Shown here: positions 1 to 8,416 of the stretch, piece after piece
How positions within the stretch are numbered: position 1 is the stretch's first letter
Layout: the number at the start of each line of letters is the position of its first letter
Assembly: GCA_017551845.1 (NCBI GenBank)
Contig: JAFZKR010000080.1
Coordinates: forward strand, 1 to 19,067
Direction: 5' to 3'
Source: Bacteroidaceae bacterium
GTDB lineage: Bacteria; Bacteroidota; Bacteroidia; Bacteroidales; Bacteroidaceae
DNA length: 19,067 nt
Notes under the pieces: generated by a model
Seen by the model: the letters and a program-made list of their open reading frames with translations, nothing else
Database searches by the model: none
Told to the model about the DNA's origin: nothing
Position numbers and translations under genes: made by a program

Positions 1-32
1 ATAGAATTAAGAAGATATTGTAAAAGATATAG

Positions 33-1181
33 ATGGATAGAGAAGCAGTACTTATACTTGAAGACGGAACCCGTTACAAAGGACGCTCGTTCGGATATGA
101 AAAAACCGTATCTGGCGAACTCGTGTTCTATACAGCCATGACGGGATATCCGGAGAGTCTTAGTGATCCGTCGTATAAGGGACAGATTCTGGTCCCCACA
201 TTCCCGCTTATAGGCAACTACGGTGTGCCGGGCGACGAGACGGTAAACGGAATATCAAAGTTTTATGAGTCCGACAGGATTCAGTGCTCGGCACTTGTCA
301 TAGCACAGTATTCTGCAGAGTACAGCCATTGGGATTCAGCCAAGAGTCTGGGTGAGTGGCTTAAGAAGTGGGAGGTACCCGGTATCTACGGAATCGATAC
401 CCGTGCCCTTACCAAGCGTCTGCGTGAGAAGGGTGCCATGCTGGGCAAGATCGTGTTCGGTGATGAGGATATTCCTTTTTATGATCCCAACAAGGACAAT
501 CTGGTATCTCAGGTTTCATGCCCTGAGATAAAGCATTACGGAAACGGCAAGTACAAGGTGCTTATGGTTGACTGCGGTATGAAGAACAACATACTGCGCT
601 GCCTGCTTGACTACAACGTGCAGATCAAGCGCGTGCCCTGGAACTATGATTTCAGCGGTGAGGATTATGACGGCCTGTTCATTTCAAACGGCCCCGGTGA
701 CCCTGCCATGTGCACTGAGACAATAGCCAATATACGTAAGGCTCTGCAGCAGGACAAGCCTATCATGGGAATCTGCCTTGGAAACCAGCTGCTGGCACTT
801 GCAGCAGGCGCCAAGACCTACAAACTCAAATACGGACACCGCGGACACAACCAGACTGTACGTATCCCCGGTACCCATAAGTGCTTTGTGACATCACAGA
901 ACCACGGTTTTGCCATTGATGACAGCACCCTGCCTGCAGATTGGGAACGCATGTTCGAGAATCTGAATGACGGCACGAATGAGGGTATTAAGCATAAGTC
1001 AAAACCGTTCTTCTCAACTCAGTTCCATCCTGAGGCATCTAGCGGACCTACTGATACAGGTAACCTGTTCGGTCTGTTTGTGGAGAATATGATTAACGCC
1101 CCGAGCAGTGAGAGCCATCAAGCTTGCTTGAATGGCCGAGTCGTGAAGGACGAAGACGAAGTCAAGTATTCAAAAAAATGA
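33..1181 (+). CDS. carA: Carbamoyl-phosphate synthase small (glutaminase) subunit
   Basis: CarA hydrolyses glutamine and passes ammonia to CarB for carbamoyl phosphate, the precursor of pyrimidines and arginine. The 382-residue length is normal. The N-terminal half is the CPSase small-chain domain. The C-terminal half is a class I glutamine amidotransferase with nucleophile Cys248 in GICLGNQ and His332/Glu334 in FHPEAS. Residue 251 is Asn where many CarA proteins have His (CLGHQ). That position is not part of the triad, and Asn is tolerated in the family. Stretches such as GQILVPTFPLIGNYG, TSQNHGFA and NDGTNEGI resemble, from memory, the glutaminase domain of animal CAD more than E. coli CarA. 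The stop codon overlaps the carB start in ATGA, so the two subunits are probably translationally coupled. I see no promoter in the 32 bases before the start, so the gene may belong to a longer upstream operon. Confidence 0.97.
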   Translation: MDREAVLILEDGTRYKGRSFGYEKTVSGELVFYTAMTGYPESLSDPSYKGQILVPTFPLIGNYGVPGDETVNGISKFYESDRIQCSALVIAQYSAEYSHWDSAKSLGEWLKKWEVPGIYGIDTRALTKRLREKGAMLGKIVFGDEDIPFYDPNKDNLVSQVSCPEIKHYGNGKYKVLMVDCGMKNNILRCLLDYNVQIKRVPWNYDFSGEDYDGLFISNGPGDPAMCTETIANIRKALQQDKPIMGICLGNQLLALAAGAKTYKLKYGHRGHNQTVRIPGTHKCFVTSQNHGFAIDDSTLPADWERMFENLNDGTNEGIKHKSKPFFSTQFHPEASSGPTDTGNLFGLFVENMINAPSSESHQACLNGRVVKDEDEVKYSKK

Positions 1182-4100
1182 ATGATGCTATGGAAGATGT
1201 AAAGAGAGTACTTGTGCTCGGTTCGGGAGCACTCAAGATAGGTCAGTCAGGTGAGTTTGACTATTCCGGTTCTCAGGCCCTCAAGGCGCTGCGCGAGGAT
1301 GGCAAATACACCATTCTTATAAACCCAAATATCGCCACAGTCCAGACATCCGAGGGCGTGGCCGATGCCATCTATTACCTGCCCATCACCCCCACATTCG
1401 TGGAGAAGGTTATCCAGAAGGAGAAACCAGATGGCATCATGCTGGCATTCGGTGGCCAGACAGCCCTGAACTGCGGTGTTGAGCTCTACAAGAGCGGCAT
1501 ACTGGAGAAATACGGCATCAAGGTGCTGGGTACTCCGGTGCAGGCCATCATCAACACTGAGGACCGTGAGCTGTTTGCCGATATGATGCACTCCATAAAT
1601 GTCAAGACACCTCGCAGTGAGGCTGTAAACAATATGGAGGAGGCTCTTAAGGTTGTCAAGGAGATTGGTTATCCCGTGATTGTACGTGCCGCCTATACTC
1701 TGGGTGGTCTTGGTTCCGGATTCTGCTCAAATGATGAGGAGCTCAAGAAAGTTGCCGCATCTGCATTCTCATATTCTCCGCAGATCCTGGTAGAGGAGTC
1801 ACTCAAGGGCTGGAAGGAGATTGAGTATGAGGTTGTACGTGACCGTTATGACAACTGCATCACGGTCTGCAACATGGAGAACTTTGACCCGCTGGGCATC
1901 CATACCGGTGAGAGCGTGGTTGTAGCTCCGTCACAGACTCTGAGTGACCATGAGTATCATAAGCTGCGCCGCATCGCTATCGATATCATCCGCCACGTGG
2001 GTATAGTAGGAGAGTGCAACGTCCAGTATGCTCTGGATCCCAACTCTGATGATTACCGCGTGATTGAGGTTAACGCCCGTTTGAGCCGCTCATCGGCCCT
2101 GGCATCAAAGGCTACAGGTTATCCTCTGGCATTTGTGGCTGCCAAGCTGGGTCTGGGATATGGCCTGGATGAGATTCCCAACTCCGTGACCAAGGTTACA
2201 TCGGCCTGCTTTGAGCCCGCCCTGGACTACGTGGTATGTAAGATTCCGCGTTGGGACCTTGGTAAGTTTGAGGGCGTTTCACGTCTGATTGGTTCCAGCA
2301 TGAAGTCCGTAGGTGAGATCATGTCAATAGGACGCACCTTTGAGGAGGCTATCCAGAAGGGTATGCGCATGATAGGACAGGGCCTGCACGGATTCGTATG
2401 CAACAATATAAATGTTCCTGACATTGAGGGTGAGCTTGTCAATCCTACAGACCACCGTCTGCCGGCCATTGAGCAGGCTTTTGCCCAGGGTTATACGGTT
2501 GACAAGCTTCATGACCTGACCAAGATTGACAAGTGGTTCCTGTGCCGTCTGGCAAATATACATAACATAAAGGAGCAGCTGGCTGCTGCAGGTGACCTTA
2601 AGAATGTATCCGCTGACCTGCTGCGTGAGGCCAAATGCATGGGATTCAGCGACTATCAGATAGGTAAGCTCACCATAAAGGGCGATAAGCTGAATCCTCA
2701 TGAGAAGGCTGCTTCAGTACGCAAGCAGCGTAAGGCTCTTGGCATACTGCCTGTCGTAAAGCAGATTGATACGCTTGCAGGTGAGTATCCGGCATTCACC
2801 AACTACCTGTACATTACCTATAACGGCACTGAGAATGACGTCAGCTTTGAGCAGGACGGCAAGTCCGTAATCGTTCTGGGTAGCGGTGCTTACCGTATCG
2901 GTTCATCCGTTGAGTTTGACTGGTGCGGTGTGGCTGCCGTAAAGAAGATCCAGGAGATGGGCTACCGCGCCGTCATGATAAACTACAACCCTGAGACCGT
3001 AAGTACCGATTACGATACATGTGACCGCCTGTTCTTTGATGAGCTTACTCTGGAGCGTGTGCTTGACATATGCGATATGGAGGCTCCCAAGGGCGTGATA
3101 GTATCAACCGGCGGACAGATCCCAAACAACCTGGCTCTGCTGCTTGACCATGAGGGTATCAATATCCTGGGTACATCGGCCAAGAGCATTGATATGGCCG
3201 AGGACCGTCAGAAGTTCTCAGAGATGTGTGACTCGCTGGGTATTGACCAGCCGCGCTGGAAAGAGCTTACCAGCATGGATGATATCTGGAGCTTTGTCGA
3301 TGAGGTGGGTCTGCCTGTGCTTATCCGTCCGTCATACGTGCTTTCAGGTGCCGCCATGCGTGTGGTAAGTGACCGTGCAGAGCTTGAGACTGCGCTCAAC
3401 AACGCCGCTGTGGTAAGCCAGGAGCATCCTGTAGTCGTTACGGAGTTCCTGCAGCGTGCCAAGGAGGTTGAGATTGACGCTGTAGCCCAGAACGGTGTAA
3501 TCAAGTGCTACGCCATCAGTGAGCATATTGAGTTTGCCGGTGTTCACTCTGGTGACGCTACCGTGGTATTCCCGGCTCAGAAGCTCTACTATGAGACCAT
3601 CCGTAAGATCAAGAAGATATCCAAGAAGATTGCTGCTGCCCTGAACATATCAGGTCCCTTCAATATCCAGTTCCTGGCCAATGAGAACAGCATCAAGGTT
3701 ATTGAGTGCAACCTGCGTGCATCACGTTCGTTCCCATTTGTAAGCAAGATCACCAAGTTCAACTTCATAGGTATGGCTACTGAGATCATGCTGGGCAAGG
3801 AGGTTGAGCCTTTCGGCAAGACGTTTGCCGATATCGACTACGTGGGTGTCAAGTGCTCACAGTTCTCGTTTGCACGTCTGCTCAAGGCCGATCCCATACT
3901 GGGTGTGGATATGGCGTCTACCGGTGAGGTTGCCTGCATCGGTGACAACTACCATGAGGCTCTGCTCAAGAGTATGATATCGGTAGGAACCCGCGTTCCG
4001 TCAAAGGAGAAGGGTGTTCTGCTGTCATCTGGCCCCACCAAGTCAAAGATTGACCTGCTGGATGCCGCACGCATTCTCCATGATTACGGCTACAGGATTT

Positions 4101-4414
4101 ATGCCACAAGCGGTACCGCCAAGTTCCTTGACGAGAACGGTATCAAGGTGAATGAAGTGCTGCACTGGCCGGATTCCGAGGAGAAGCCCAATGTGATTGA
4201 CTATATGCGCAGCGGCAAGATAGACCTGGCCATCAACATTCCCAAGAACAACACTGCACGTGAGCTTGAGAACGGTTACAAGATAAGGCGTACTGCGGTT
4301 GATTTCAATATCCCGCTCATTACCAACGCCCGTCAGGCCAGCGCCTTCATCTACGCCTTCTGCAAGATTGGCGTGGACGGCCTTGCCATTAAGAGAATAG
4401 ACGAATACGTTTAA
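1178..4414 (+). CDS. carB: Carbamoyl-phosphate synthase large subunit
   Basis: CarB makes carbamoyl phosphate from bicarbonate, ammonia (from CarA) and two ATP. I chose ATG 1178 because it overlaps the carA stop in ATGA and gives 1078 residues, the normal size. The frame is open back to 1124, but that extension lies inside carA. ATG 1190 is a possible alternative. Two homologous ATP-grasp halves are visible: the first begins with VLVLGSGALKIG (about residue 11), the second with VIVLGSGAYRIG (about 564). A C-terminal MGS-like regulatory domain spans about 940-1078 (ATSGTAKFL, then PKNNT and IRRTAVD). The motifs INPNIATVQTS (48-58) and YVLSGAAM (720-727) match the eukaryotic CAD/CPS1 form. E. 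coli has the NSNPAT and VLGGRAM forms instead. Effector specificity (UMP, UTP, ornithine or other) cannot be read from the sequence. Confidence 0.97.
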   Translation: MNDAMEDVKRVLVLGSGALKIGQSGEFDYSGSQALKALREDGKYTILINPNIATVQTSEGVADAIYYLPITPTFVEKVIQKEKPDGIMLAFGGQTALNCGVELYKSGILEKYGIKVLGTPVQAIINTEDRELFADMMHSINVKTPRSEAVNNMEEALKVVKEIGYPVIVRAAYTLGGLGSGFCSNDEELKKVAASAFSYSPQILVEESLKGWKEIEYEVVRDRYDNCITVCNMENFDPLGIHTGESVVVAPSQTLSDHEYHKLRRIAIDIIRHVGIVGECNVQYALDPNSDDYRVIEVNARLSRSSALASKATGYPLAFVAAKLGLGYGLDEIPNSVTKVTSACFEPALDYVVCKIPRWDLGKFEGVSRLIGSSMKSVGEIMSIGRTFEEAIQKGMRMIGQGLHGFVCNNINVPDIEGELVNPTDHRLPAIEQAFAQGYTVDKLHDLTKIDKWFLCRLANIHNIKEQLAAAGDLKNVSADLLREAKCMGFSDYQIGKLTIKGDKLNPHEKAASVRKQRKALGILPVVKQIDTLAGEYPAFTNYLYITYNGTENDVSFEQDGKSVIVLGSGAYRIGSSVEFDWCGVAAVKKIQEMGYRAVMINYNPETVSTDYDTCDRLFFDELTLERVLDICDMEAPKGVIVSTGGQIPNNLALLLDHEGINILGTSAKSIDMAEDRQKFSEMCDSLGIDQPRWKELTSMDDIWSFVDEVGLPVLIRPSYVLSGAAMRVVSDRAELETALNNAAVVSQEHPVVVTEFLQRAKEVEIDAVAQNGVIKCYAISEHIEFAGVHSGDATVVFPAQKLYYETIRKIKKISKKIAAALNISGPFNIQFLANENSIKVIECNLRASRSFPFVSKITKFNFIGMATEIMLGKEVEPFGKTFADIDYVGVKCSQFSFARLLKADPILGVDMASTGEVACIGDNYHEALLKSMISVGTRVPSKEKGVLLSSGPTKSKIDLLDAARILHDYGYRIYATSGTAKFLDENGIKVNEVLHWPDSEEKPNVIDYMRSGKIDLAINIPKNNTARELENGYKIRRTAVDFNIPLITNARQASAFIYAFCKIGVDGLAIKRIDEYV

Positions 4415-4432
4415 TTTTAAAGGACTATAACT

Positions 4433-6277
4433 ATGTGTGGAATAGTAGGTTATGTGGGCAAACGTGAAGCGTATCCCATACTTATAAAGGGTCTCTCCAG
4501 ACTGGAGTACCGCGGTTATGACAGTGCCGGTGTGGCGCTTATTAATGATGACGGTAATCTGGTCATCTACAAGACCAAGGGTAAGGTGGCAGACCTGGAA
4601 CATGCCGTTGAGGGCAAGAACCTGAGCGGTAACGTTGGCATTGCACATACCCGCTGGGCCACTCATGGTGAGCCTAATGATGTGAATGCGCATCCGCACT
4701 TCTCGGAGTCAGGTAACCTGGCGCTGATCCACAACGGAATCATCGAGAACTACCGTGCGCTCAAGAAAGAGTTGCAGAATCAGGGCTACCACTTTAAGAG
4801 TGAGACCGATACCGAGGTGGTTATCCAGCTTATCCAGTATATTATGGATTCACACGGTATAACGCTTGAGGAGGCCGTGCCGCTGGCCCTGAACAGCGTG
4901 ATAGGCGCATATGCTATTGTTATTGTTGATAAGGAGCATCCTGATAAGATGATAGCCGCCCGTAAAGGCAGTCCTCTGATAATAGGTGTTGGCCAGGATG
5001 AGTTCCTGGTAGGTTCCGATGCTACTCCAATCATTGAATATACTGATAAGGTGGTTTATCTGGGTGAGGAGCAGATTGCTTTCATGGAGCGCGGCAAGGA
5101 GCTCAAGATAACTGATTTACGCAGTGTTGAACAGACTCCGGTTATAAAGAAACTGGAAATGAATCTGAGTCAGATAGAGAAGGGCGGATTTCCGCACTTT
5201 ATGCTTAAGGAGATTCATGAGCAGCCGGGTACCTGCAGTACGGTTATGAACGGCCGCCTGCATCCCGAACTTGGTCTTGTCAAGTTGTCGGGAGTGATTG
5301 ACCATAAGGATAAGTTGCTCAATGCACGCCGCATCATTATTTGTGCCTGCGGTACATCGTGGCATGCAGGCCTCATCGGCAAATACATGATTGAGGACCT
5401 TACGCGCATACCTGTTGAGGTGGAGTATTCATCGGAATTCCGTTACCGTAATCCTATTATTTATCCAGATGATGTGGTTATAGCTATTTCACAATCCGGT
5501 GAGACGGCCGATACGCTTGCCGCCATGCAACTGGCCAAGCAGTCGGGCGCATTCCTGTTTGGAATTTGTAATGTGGTGGGTTCGTCAATAGCACGTGCGG
5601 CTGATACCGGTTGCTACACGCATGCAGGTCCTGAGATTGGTGTGGCATCGACCAAGGCCTTTACCGCACAGGTTGAGACTCTGTTGCTGCTGGCATTGAG
5701 CATTGCACAGGAAAAAGGTACCATAACTGATGAATACAGGCTGCGGATAATACGCGAATTGCAGACCATACCTGACAAGATTGCTGTTATTCTCAAACAT
5801 GACAGGCAGATACAGGCTTTGGCCAAGACGTTTACATATGCCCACAACTTTATCTACCTGGGTCGCGGATACAACTACCCGGTGGCTCTTGAGGGTGCTC
5901 TCAAGCTCAAGGAGATATCATATATTCATGCCGAAGGTTATCCCGCTGCCGAGATGAAACACGGCCCCATTGCGCTGATTGATGAGGAAATGCCTGTTGT
6001 GGCCATCGCTCCGCGTTGTGGAAACTATGACAAGATCCTGAGCAATATTCAGGAGGTAAAGGCCCGTAAGGGTAGGGTGATCAGTATTGTTACAGAGGGC
6101 GATAAGGATGTGCGTGCTCTGTCGGATATGTTCTTTGAGATTCCGTCAACTGAGGAGTGTCTGGTTCCACTGCTGTCAGTAATACCACTCCAGTTACTTG
6201 CTTATCATATTGCTATAGCCAAGGGACGTGATGTGGACCAGCCGCGTAACCTTGCCAAATCAGTAACAGTAGAATAA
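4433..6277 (+). CDS. glmS: Glutamine-fructose-6-phosphate aminotransferase (isomerizing)
   Basis: GlmS converts fructose-6-phosphate and glutamine to glucosamine-6-phosphate, the committed step to UDP-GlcNAc for peptidoglycan and LPS. The protein is 614 residues, full length. It starts MCGIVGYVGK, so Cys2 becomes the N-terminal nucleophile of the class II (Ntn) glutaminase after Met removal. HTRWATHG (72-79) and NGIIENY (101-107) are glutaminase-site motifs. Two SIS sugar-isomerase domains follow, with CGTS (306-309) and SQSGET (353-358) in the first. The C terminus DQPRNLAKSVTVE is the conserved GlmS tail. It lies 18 bases after carB and 7 before purF, so co-transcription is likely. I see no glmS ribozyme: the 18-base gap is far too short to hold one. 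Confidence 0.97.
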   Translation: MCGIVGYVGKREAYPILIKGLSRLEYRGYDSAGVALINDDGNLVIYKTKGKVADLEHAVEGKNLSGNVGIAHTRWATHGEPNDVNAHPHFSESGNLALIHNGIIENYRALKKELQNQGYHFKSETDTEVVIQLIQYIMDSHGITLEEAVPLALNSVIGAYAIVIVDKEHPDKMIAARKGSPLIIGVGQDEFLVGSDATPIIEYTDKVVYLGEEQIAFMERGKELKITDLRSVEQTPVIKKLEMNLSQIEKGGFPHFMLKEIHEQPGTCSTVMNGRLHPELGLVKLSGVIDHKDKLLNARRIIICACGTSWHAGLIGKYMIEDLTRIPVEVEYSSEFRYRNPIIYPDDVVIAISQSGETADTLAAMQLAKQSGAFLFGICNVVGSSIARAADTGCYTHAGPEIGVASTKAFTAQVETLLLLALSIAQEKGTITDEYRLRIIRELQTIPDKIAVILKHDRQIQALAKTFTYAHNFIYLGRGYNYPVALEGALKLKEISYIHAEGYPAAEMKHGPIALIDEEMPVVAIAPRCGNYDKILSNIQEVKARKGRVISIVTEGDKDVRALSDMFFEIPSTEECLVPLLSVIPLQLLAYHIAIAKGRDVDQPRNLAKSVTVE

Positions 6278-6284
6278 ATCTATT

Positions 6285-7691
6285 ATGGAAGAGATTCATC
6301 ACGAATGCGGAGTATTTGGCATCTATGGCGTGGAGAATGCCGCACAATATGCCTATTATGCTCTGCACAGCCTGCAGCATCGCGGACAGCAGGGATGCGG
6401 TATAGTAAGTTCCGATGAGCAGGGTATGCATCTACATAAGGGTGCCGGACTTGTGATTGAGATATTCGGTCAGAATCATCTGGATGAACTTACCGGCAAC
6501 ATTGCCATAGGTCATGTCAGGTATCCTACTACCAATGTGGGTGGACTGGAAAATATTCAGCCGTTTACTTTTCATCATTATACAGGTGATTTTGCTCTGG
6601 CCCATAATGGTAACATAATCAACTCCAAGGAACTGCGTCTGTATCTGGAGCGTCGCGGAAGTCTTTTGCAGACAACATCGGACAGTGAGTTGTTCGCTCA
6701 TCTTATAAAGAAAGACCCCACCGAGGAGGATAGGATAACCAACATAATCAATGCTCTGAACATGATTGAGGGCGCATTCTCATTGGTGATAATGACTCCA
6801 AATCGCATCTATGCCTGTCGTGACAAGTACGGATTCCATCCTCTGTCAATAGCCAAGTTGGGTGAAGGTTACGTTGTAGCCAGCGAGACTTGTGCGTTTG
6901 ATGCAATAGGAGCCGAATACATACGTGACGTTAACCCCGGTGAGGTGATATCTATAGATTATCACGGCATACGCTCAAATGATTATTCCAAGTTGCGCAG
7001 TCACCGCATGTGCGTGATGGAGTATATCTATTTTTCGCGTCCGGACAGTGATATAGAGGGCTGTAATGTGCATTCGTTCCGTAAACTTTCGGGCCGTCTG
7101 CTATATCAGGAGCATCCCGTAGAGGCTGATATAGTGGTAGGCGTGCCAGATTCCAGCCTGAGTGCCGCAATGGGCTATGCCGAGGCTAGCGGAATCCCGT
7201 ATGAGATGGGGCTGCTTAAGAGCAAATATGTGGGCCGTACGTTCATTCAGCCCAAGCAGGAACTGCGTGACAAGGGAGTTAAGATGAAACTGTCACCAAT
7301 ACGAAGTATAGTGAACGGTAAACGTGTGATATTGATAGATGATTCTATAGTTCGCGGAACAACTTCCCGTCAGATAGTTCGTATGCTTCGTGAAGCGGGA
7401 GCGACTGAGGTTCATGTCTGCATAGCCAGCCCCAAATATGCCTATCCTTGCTATTACGGTGTTGATACCGGCACGTATGACGAACTTATCGGTTCCAGCC
7501 ACACAGTGGAAGAGATACGAGAATATATAGGTGCAGACTCACTCAATTATCTCTCTTTAGAATCCCTATATAAGGCCTCCGGCAGAGATATTGATAACTG
7601 TCAGCTTTGTACTGCCTGCTTTAATGGCGACTATCCTACAAATCTTTATAATTATGCGGACGAGAAGTCACATCATGATAAACTCTGTTGA
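6285..7691 (+). CDS. purF: Amidophosphoribosyltransferase, Fe-S type
   Basis: PurF makes 5-phosphoribosylamine from PRPP and glutamine, the first committed step of purine synthesis. It has 468 residues. MEEIHHE appears to be a short propeptide whose removal would expose Cys8 (ECGVFG) as the Ntn nucleophile, as in the Bacillus subtilis enzyme. A PRPP-binding loop (VILIDDSIVRGTTS, Asp352-Asp353) lies in the C-terminal half. Four cysteines sit where the B. subtilis 4Fe-4S ligands are: Cys243 (RMCVMEY), Cys389 (YPCYYG), and Cys442 and Cys445 (LCTACFNGDYP). The protein is therefore inferred to be a cluster-containing, oxygen-sensitive PurF. It is the last gene of the carA-carB-glmS-purF group. The next gene has its own promoter. 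Confidence 0.96.
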   Translation: MEEIHHECGVFGIYGVENAAQYAYYALHSLQHRGQQGCGIVSSDEQGMHLHKGAGLVIEIFGQNHLDELTGNIAIGHVRYPTTNVGGLENIQPFTFHHYTGDFALAHNGNIINSKELRLYLERRGSLLQTTSDSELFAHLIKKDPTEEDRITNIINALNMIEGAFSLVIMTPNRIYACRDKYGFHPLSIAKLGEGYVVASETCAFDAIGAEYIRDVNPGEVISIDYHGIRSNDYSKLRSHRMCVMEYIYFSRPDSDIEGCNVHSFRKLSGRLLYQEHPVEADIVVGVPDSSLSAAMGYAEASGIPYEMGLLKSKYVGRTFIQPKQELRDKGVKMKLSPIRSIVNGKRVILIDDSIVRGTTSRQIVRMLREAGATEVHVCIASPKYAYPCYYGVDTGTYDELIGSSHTVEEIREYIGADSLNYLSLESLYKASGRDIDNCQLCTACFNGDYPTNLYNYADEKSHHDKLC

Positions 7692-7757
7692 GTGTGCAGA
7701 GGTGAATATGATGACTGCTCCATTTCTCACCTGTTCATAAATAATTGGAAAATGGGA

Positions 7758-7788
7758 GTTGGGAATTGAAGATTGAAATCTAACTTTG
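7758..7788 (+). promoter_or_regulatory. Bacteroidetes-type promoter before the FNT gene
   Basis: A -33-like GTTG (TTG at 7759-7761) is followed after 19 bases by TAACTTTG (7781-7788), a full match to the Bacteroidetes -7 consensus TAnnTTTG. The start codon follows 19 bases later, leaving a short leader with no clear Shine-Dalgarno. Inferred from sequence only. Confidence 0.6.
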
Positions 7789-7807
7789 TGTCCATAATTA
7801 TTTGAAT

Positions 7808-8416
7808 ATGGATAAGTTCAGTACTATTTTCAAATCTTCATTATTGGCAGGTGTCTGTATTGGAATCGCGGGATTCGGGTATCTTGCTCTTGGTGGTGTA
7901 ATAGGGGCGGTTCTTTTTGCATTTGGCCTGATTACAGTAGTTTGCTATAAGCTCAAGCTCTATACCGGAACGGCAGGCTTCATAGAGAAAGGTCAGGCTG
8001 GAGAACTGCTGTTAATACTTTTGGGTAATATAGTGGGCTGTCTGTTGGTGGCATTGTTGGCAAGAGTGTCGCCTATGCCACTGCAGGATGCTGCTCAGAA
8101 AATACTGGCTGGTCGTCTTGCAATAGGGCCTCTACGGGCTGGTCTGCTTGCAATAGGTTGCGGATTCCTTATGACAACAGCTGTGACATTTGCACGACGT
8201 AACCAATGGCTTCCGTTGCTATTTGCTGTCCCTATGTTCATTTTGTGCGGATTCCCGCACTGCATTGCCGATGCATTCTACTATCTGACTGTTCCTTTCA
8301 GCTTCATAAAGGAGAATATGTGGAGCGTATTACTGCTCTATGTCTGTCTGGTGATAGGCAATTTTATAGGATGTAACCTTTATCGCCTGATAATGATAGG
8401 CGAGGATAAAGTGTGA
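7808..8416 (+). CDS. Compact formate/nitrite transporter (FNT) family membrane protein
   Basis: I assign this 202-residue hydrophobic protein to the formate/nitrite transporter family, which forms pentameric channels for small monovalent anions. I use ATG 7808; an in-frame TTG two codons earlier is less likely. Six hydrophobic segments fit the FNT fold: about 11-29, 30-58 (broken by LYTGTAGF, resembling the family's LFTGN break), 66-87, 108-130, 134-160 (with GFPHCIADAFY) and 171-193 (with IGNFIG). His151 aligns with the central pore histidine of FocA. It differs from classic FNT proteins (usually about 260-290 residues) in its very short loops and termini, GFPH instead of GFEH, and AD instead of AN. 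The substrate cannot be assigned; formate is plausible in an anaerobe. The stop codon abuts the stop of convergent dnaX. Confidence 0.75.
   Translation: MDKFSTIFKSSLLAGVCIGIAGFGYLALGGVIGAVLFAFGLITVVCYKLKLYTGTAGFIEKGQAGELLLILLGNIVGCLLVALLARVSPMPLQDAAQKILAGRLAIGPLRAGLLAIGCGFLMTTAVTFARRNQWLPLLFAVPMFILCGFPHCIADAFYYLTVPFSFIKENMWSVLLLYVCLVIGNFIGCNLYRLIMIGEDKV

Noticed and set aside
1124..1177. Upstream extension of carB to ATG 1124
   Set aside because: It adds 18 residues (MLEWPSREGRRR...) encoded within carA in another frame and not like any CarB N terminus. ATG 1178 in the ATGA overlap fits the family start.
4415..4432. glmS ribozyme upstream of glmS
   Set aside because: Only 18 bases separate carB from glmS, far too few for the ribozyme, which is not expected in Bacteroidetes.
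4043..4699. 218-codon open frame on the minus strand across the carB/glmS junction
   Set aside because: It lies wholly antisense to the strong carB and glmS coding frames and across their junction. The protein has no recognisable domain.
7692..7757. purF terminator formed by AGGTGA/TCACCT or by the CTCCATTT/AAATGGGAG pair
   Set aside because: The first stem is 6 bp with a 21-base loop; the second is bulged and overlaps the FNT promoter. Neither has a T tract.
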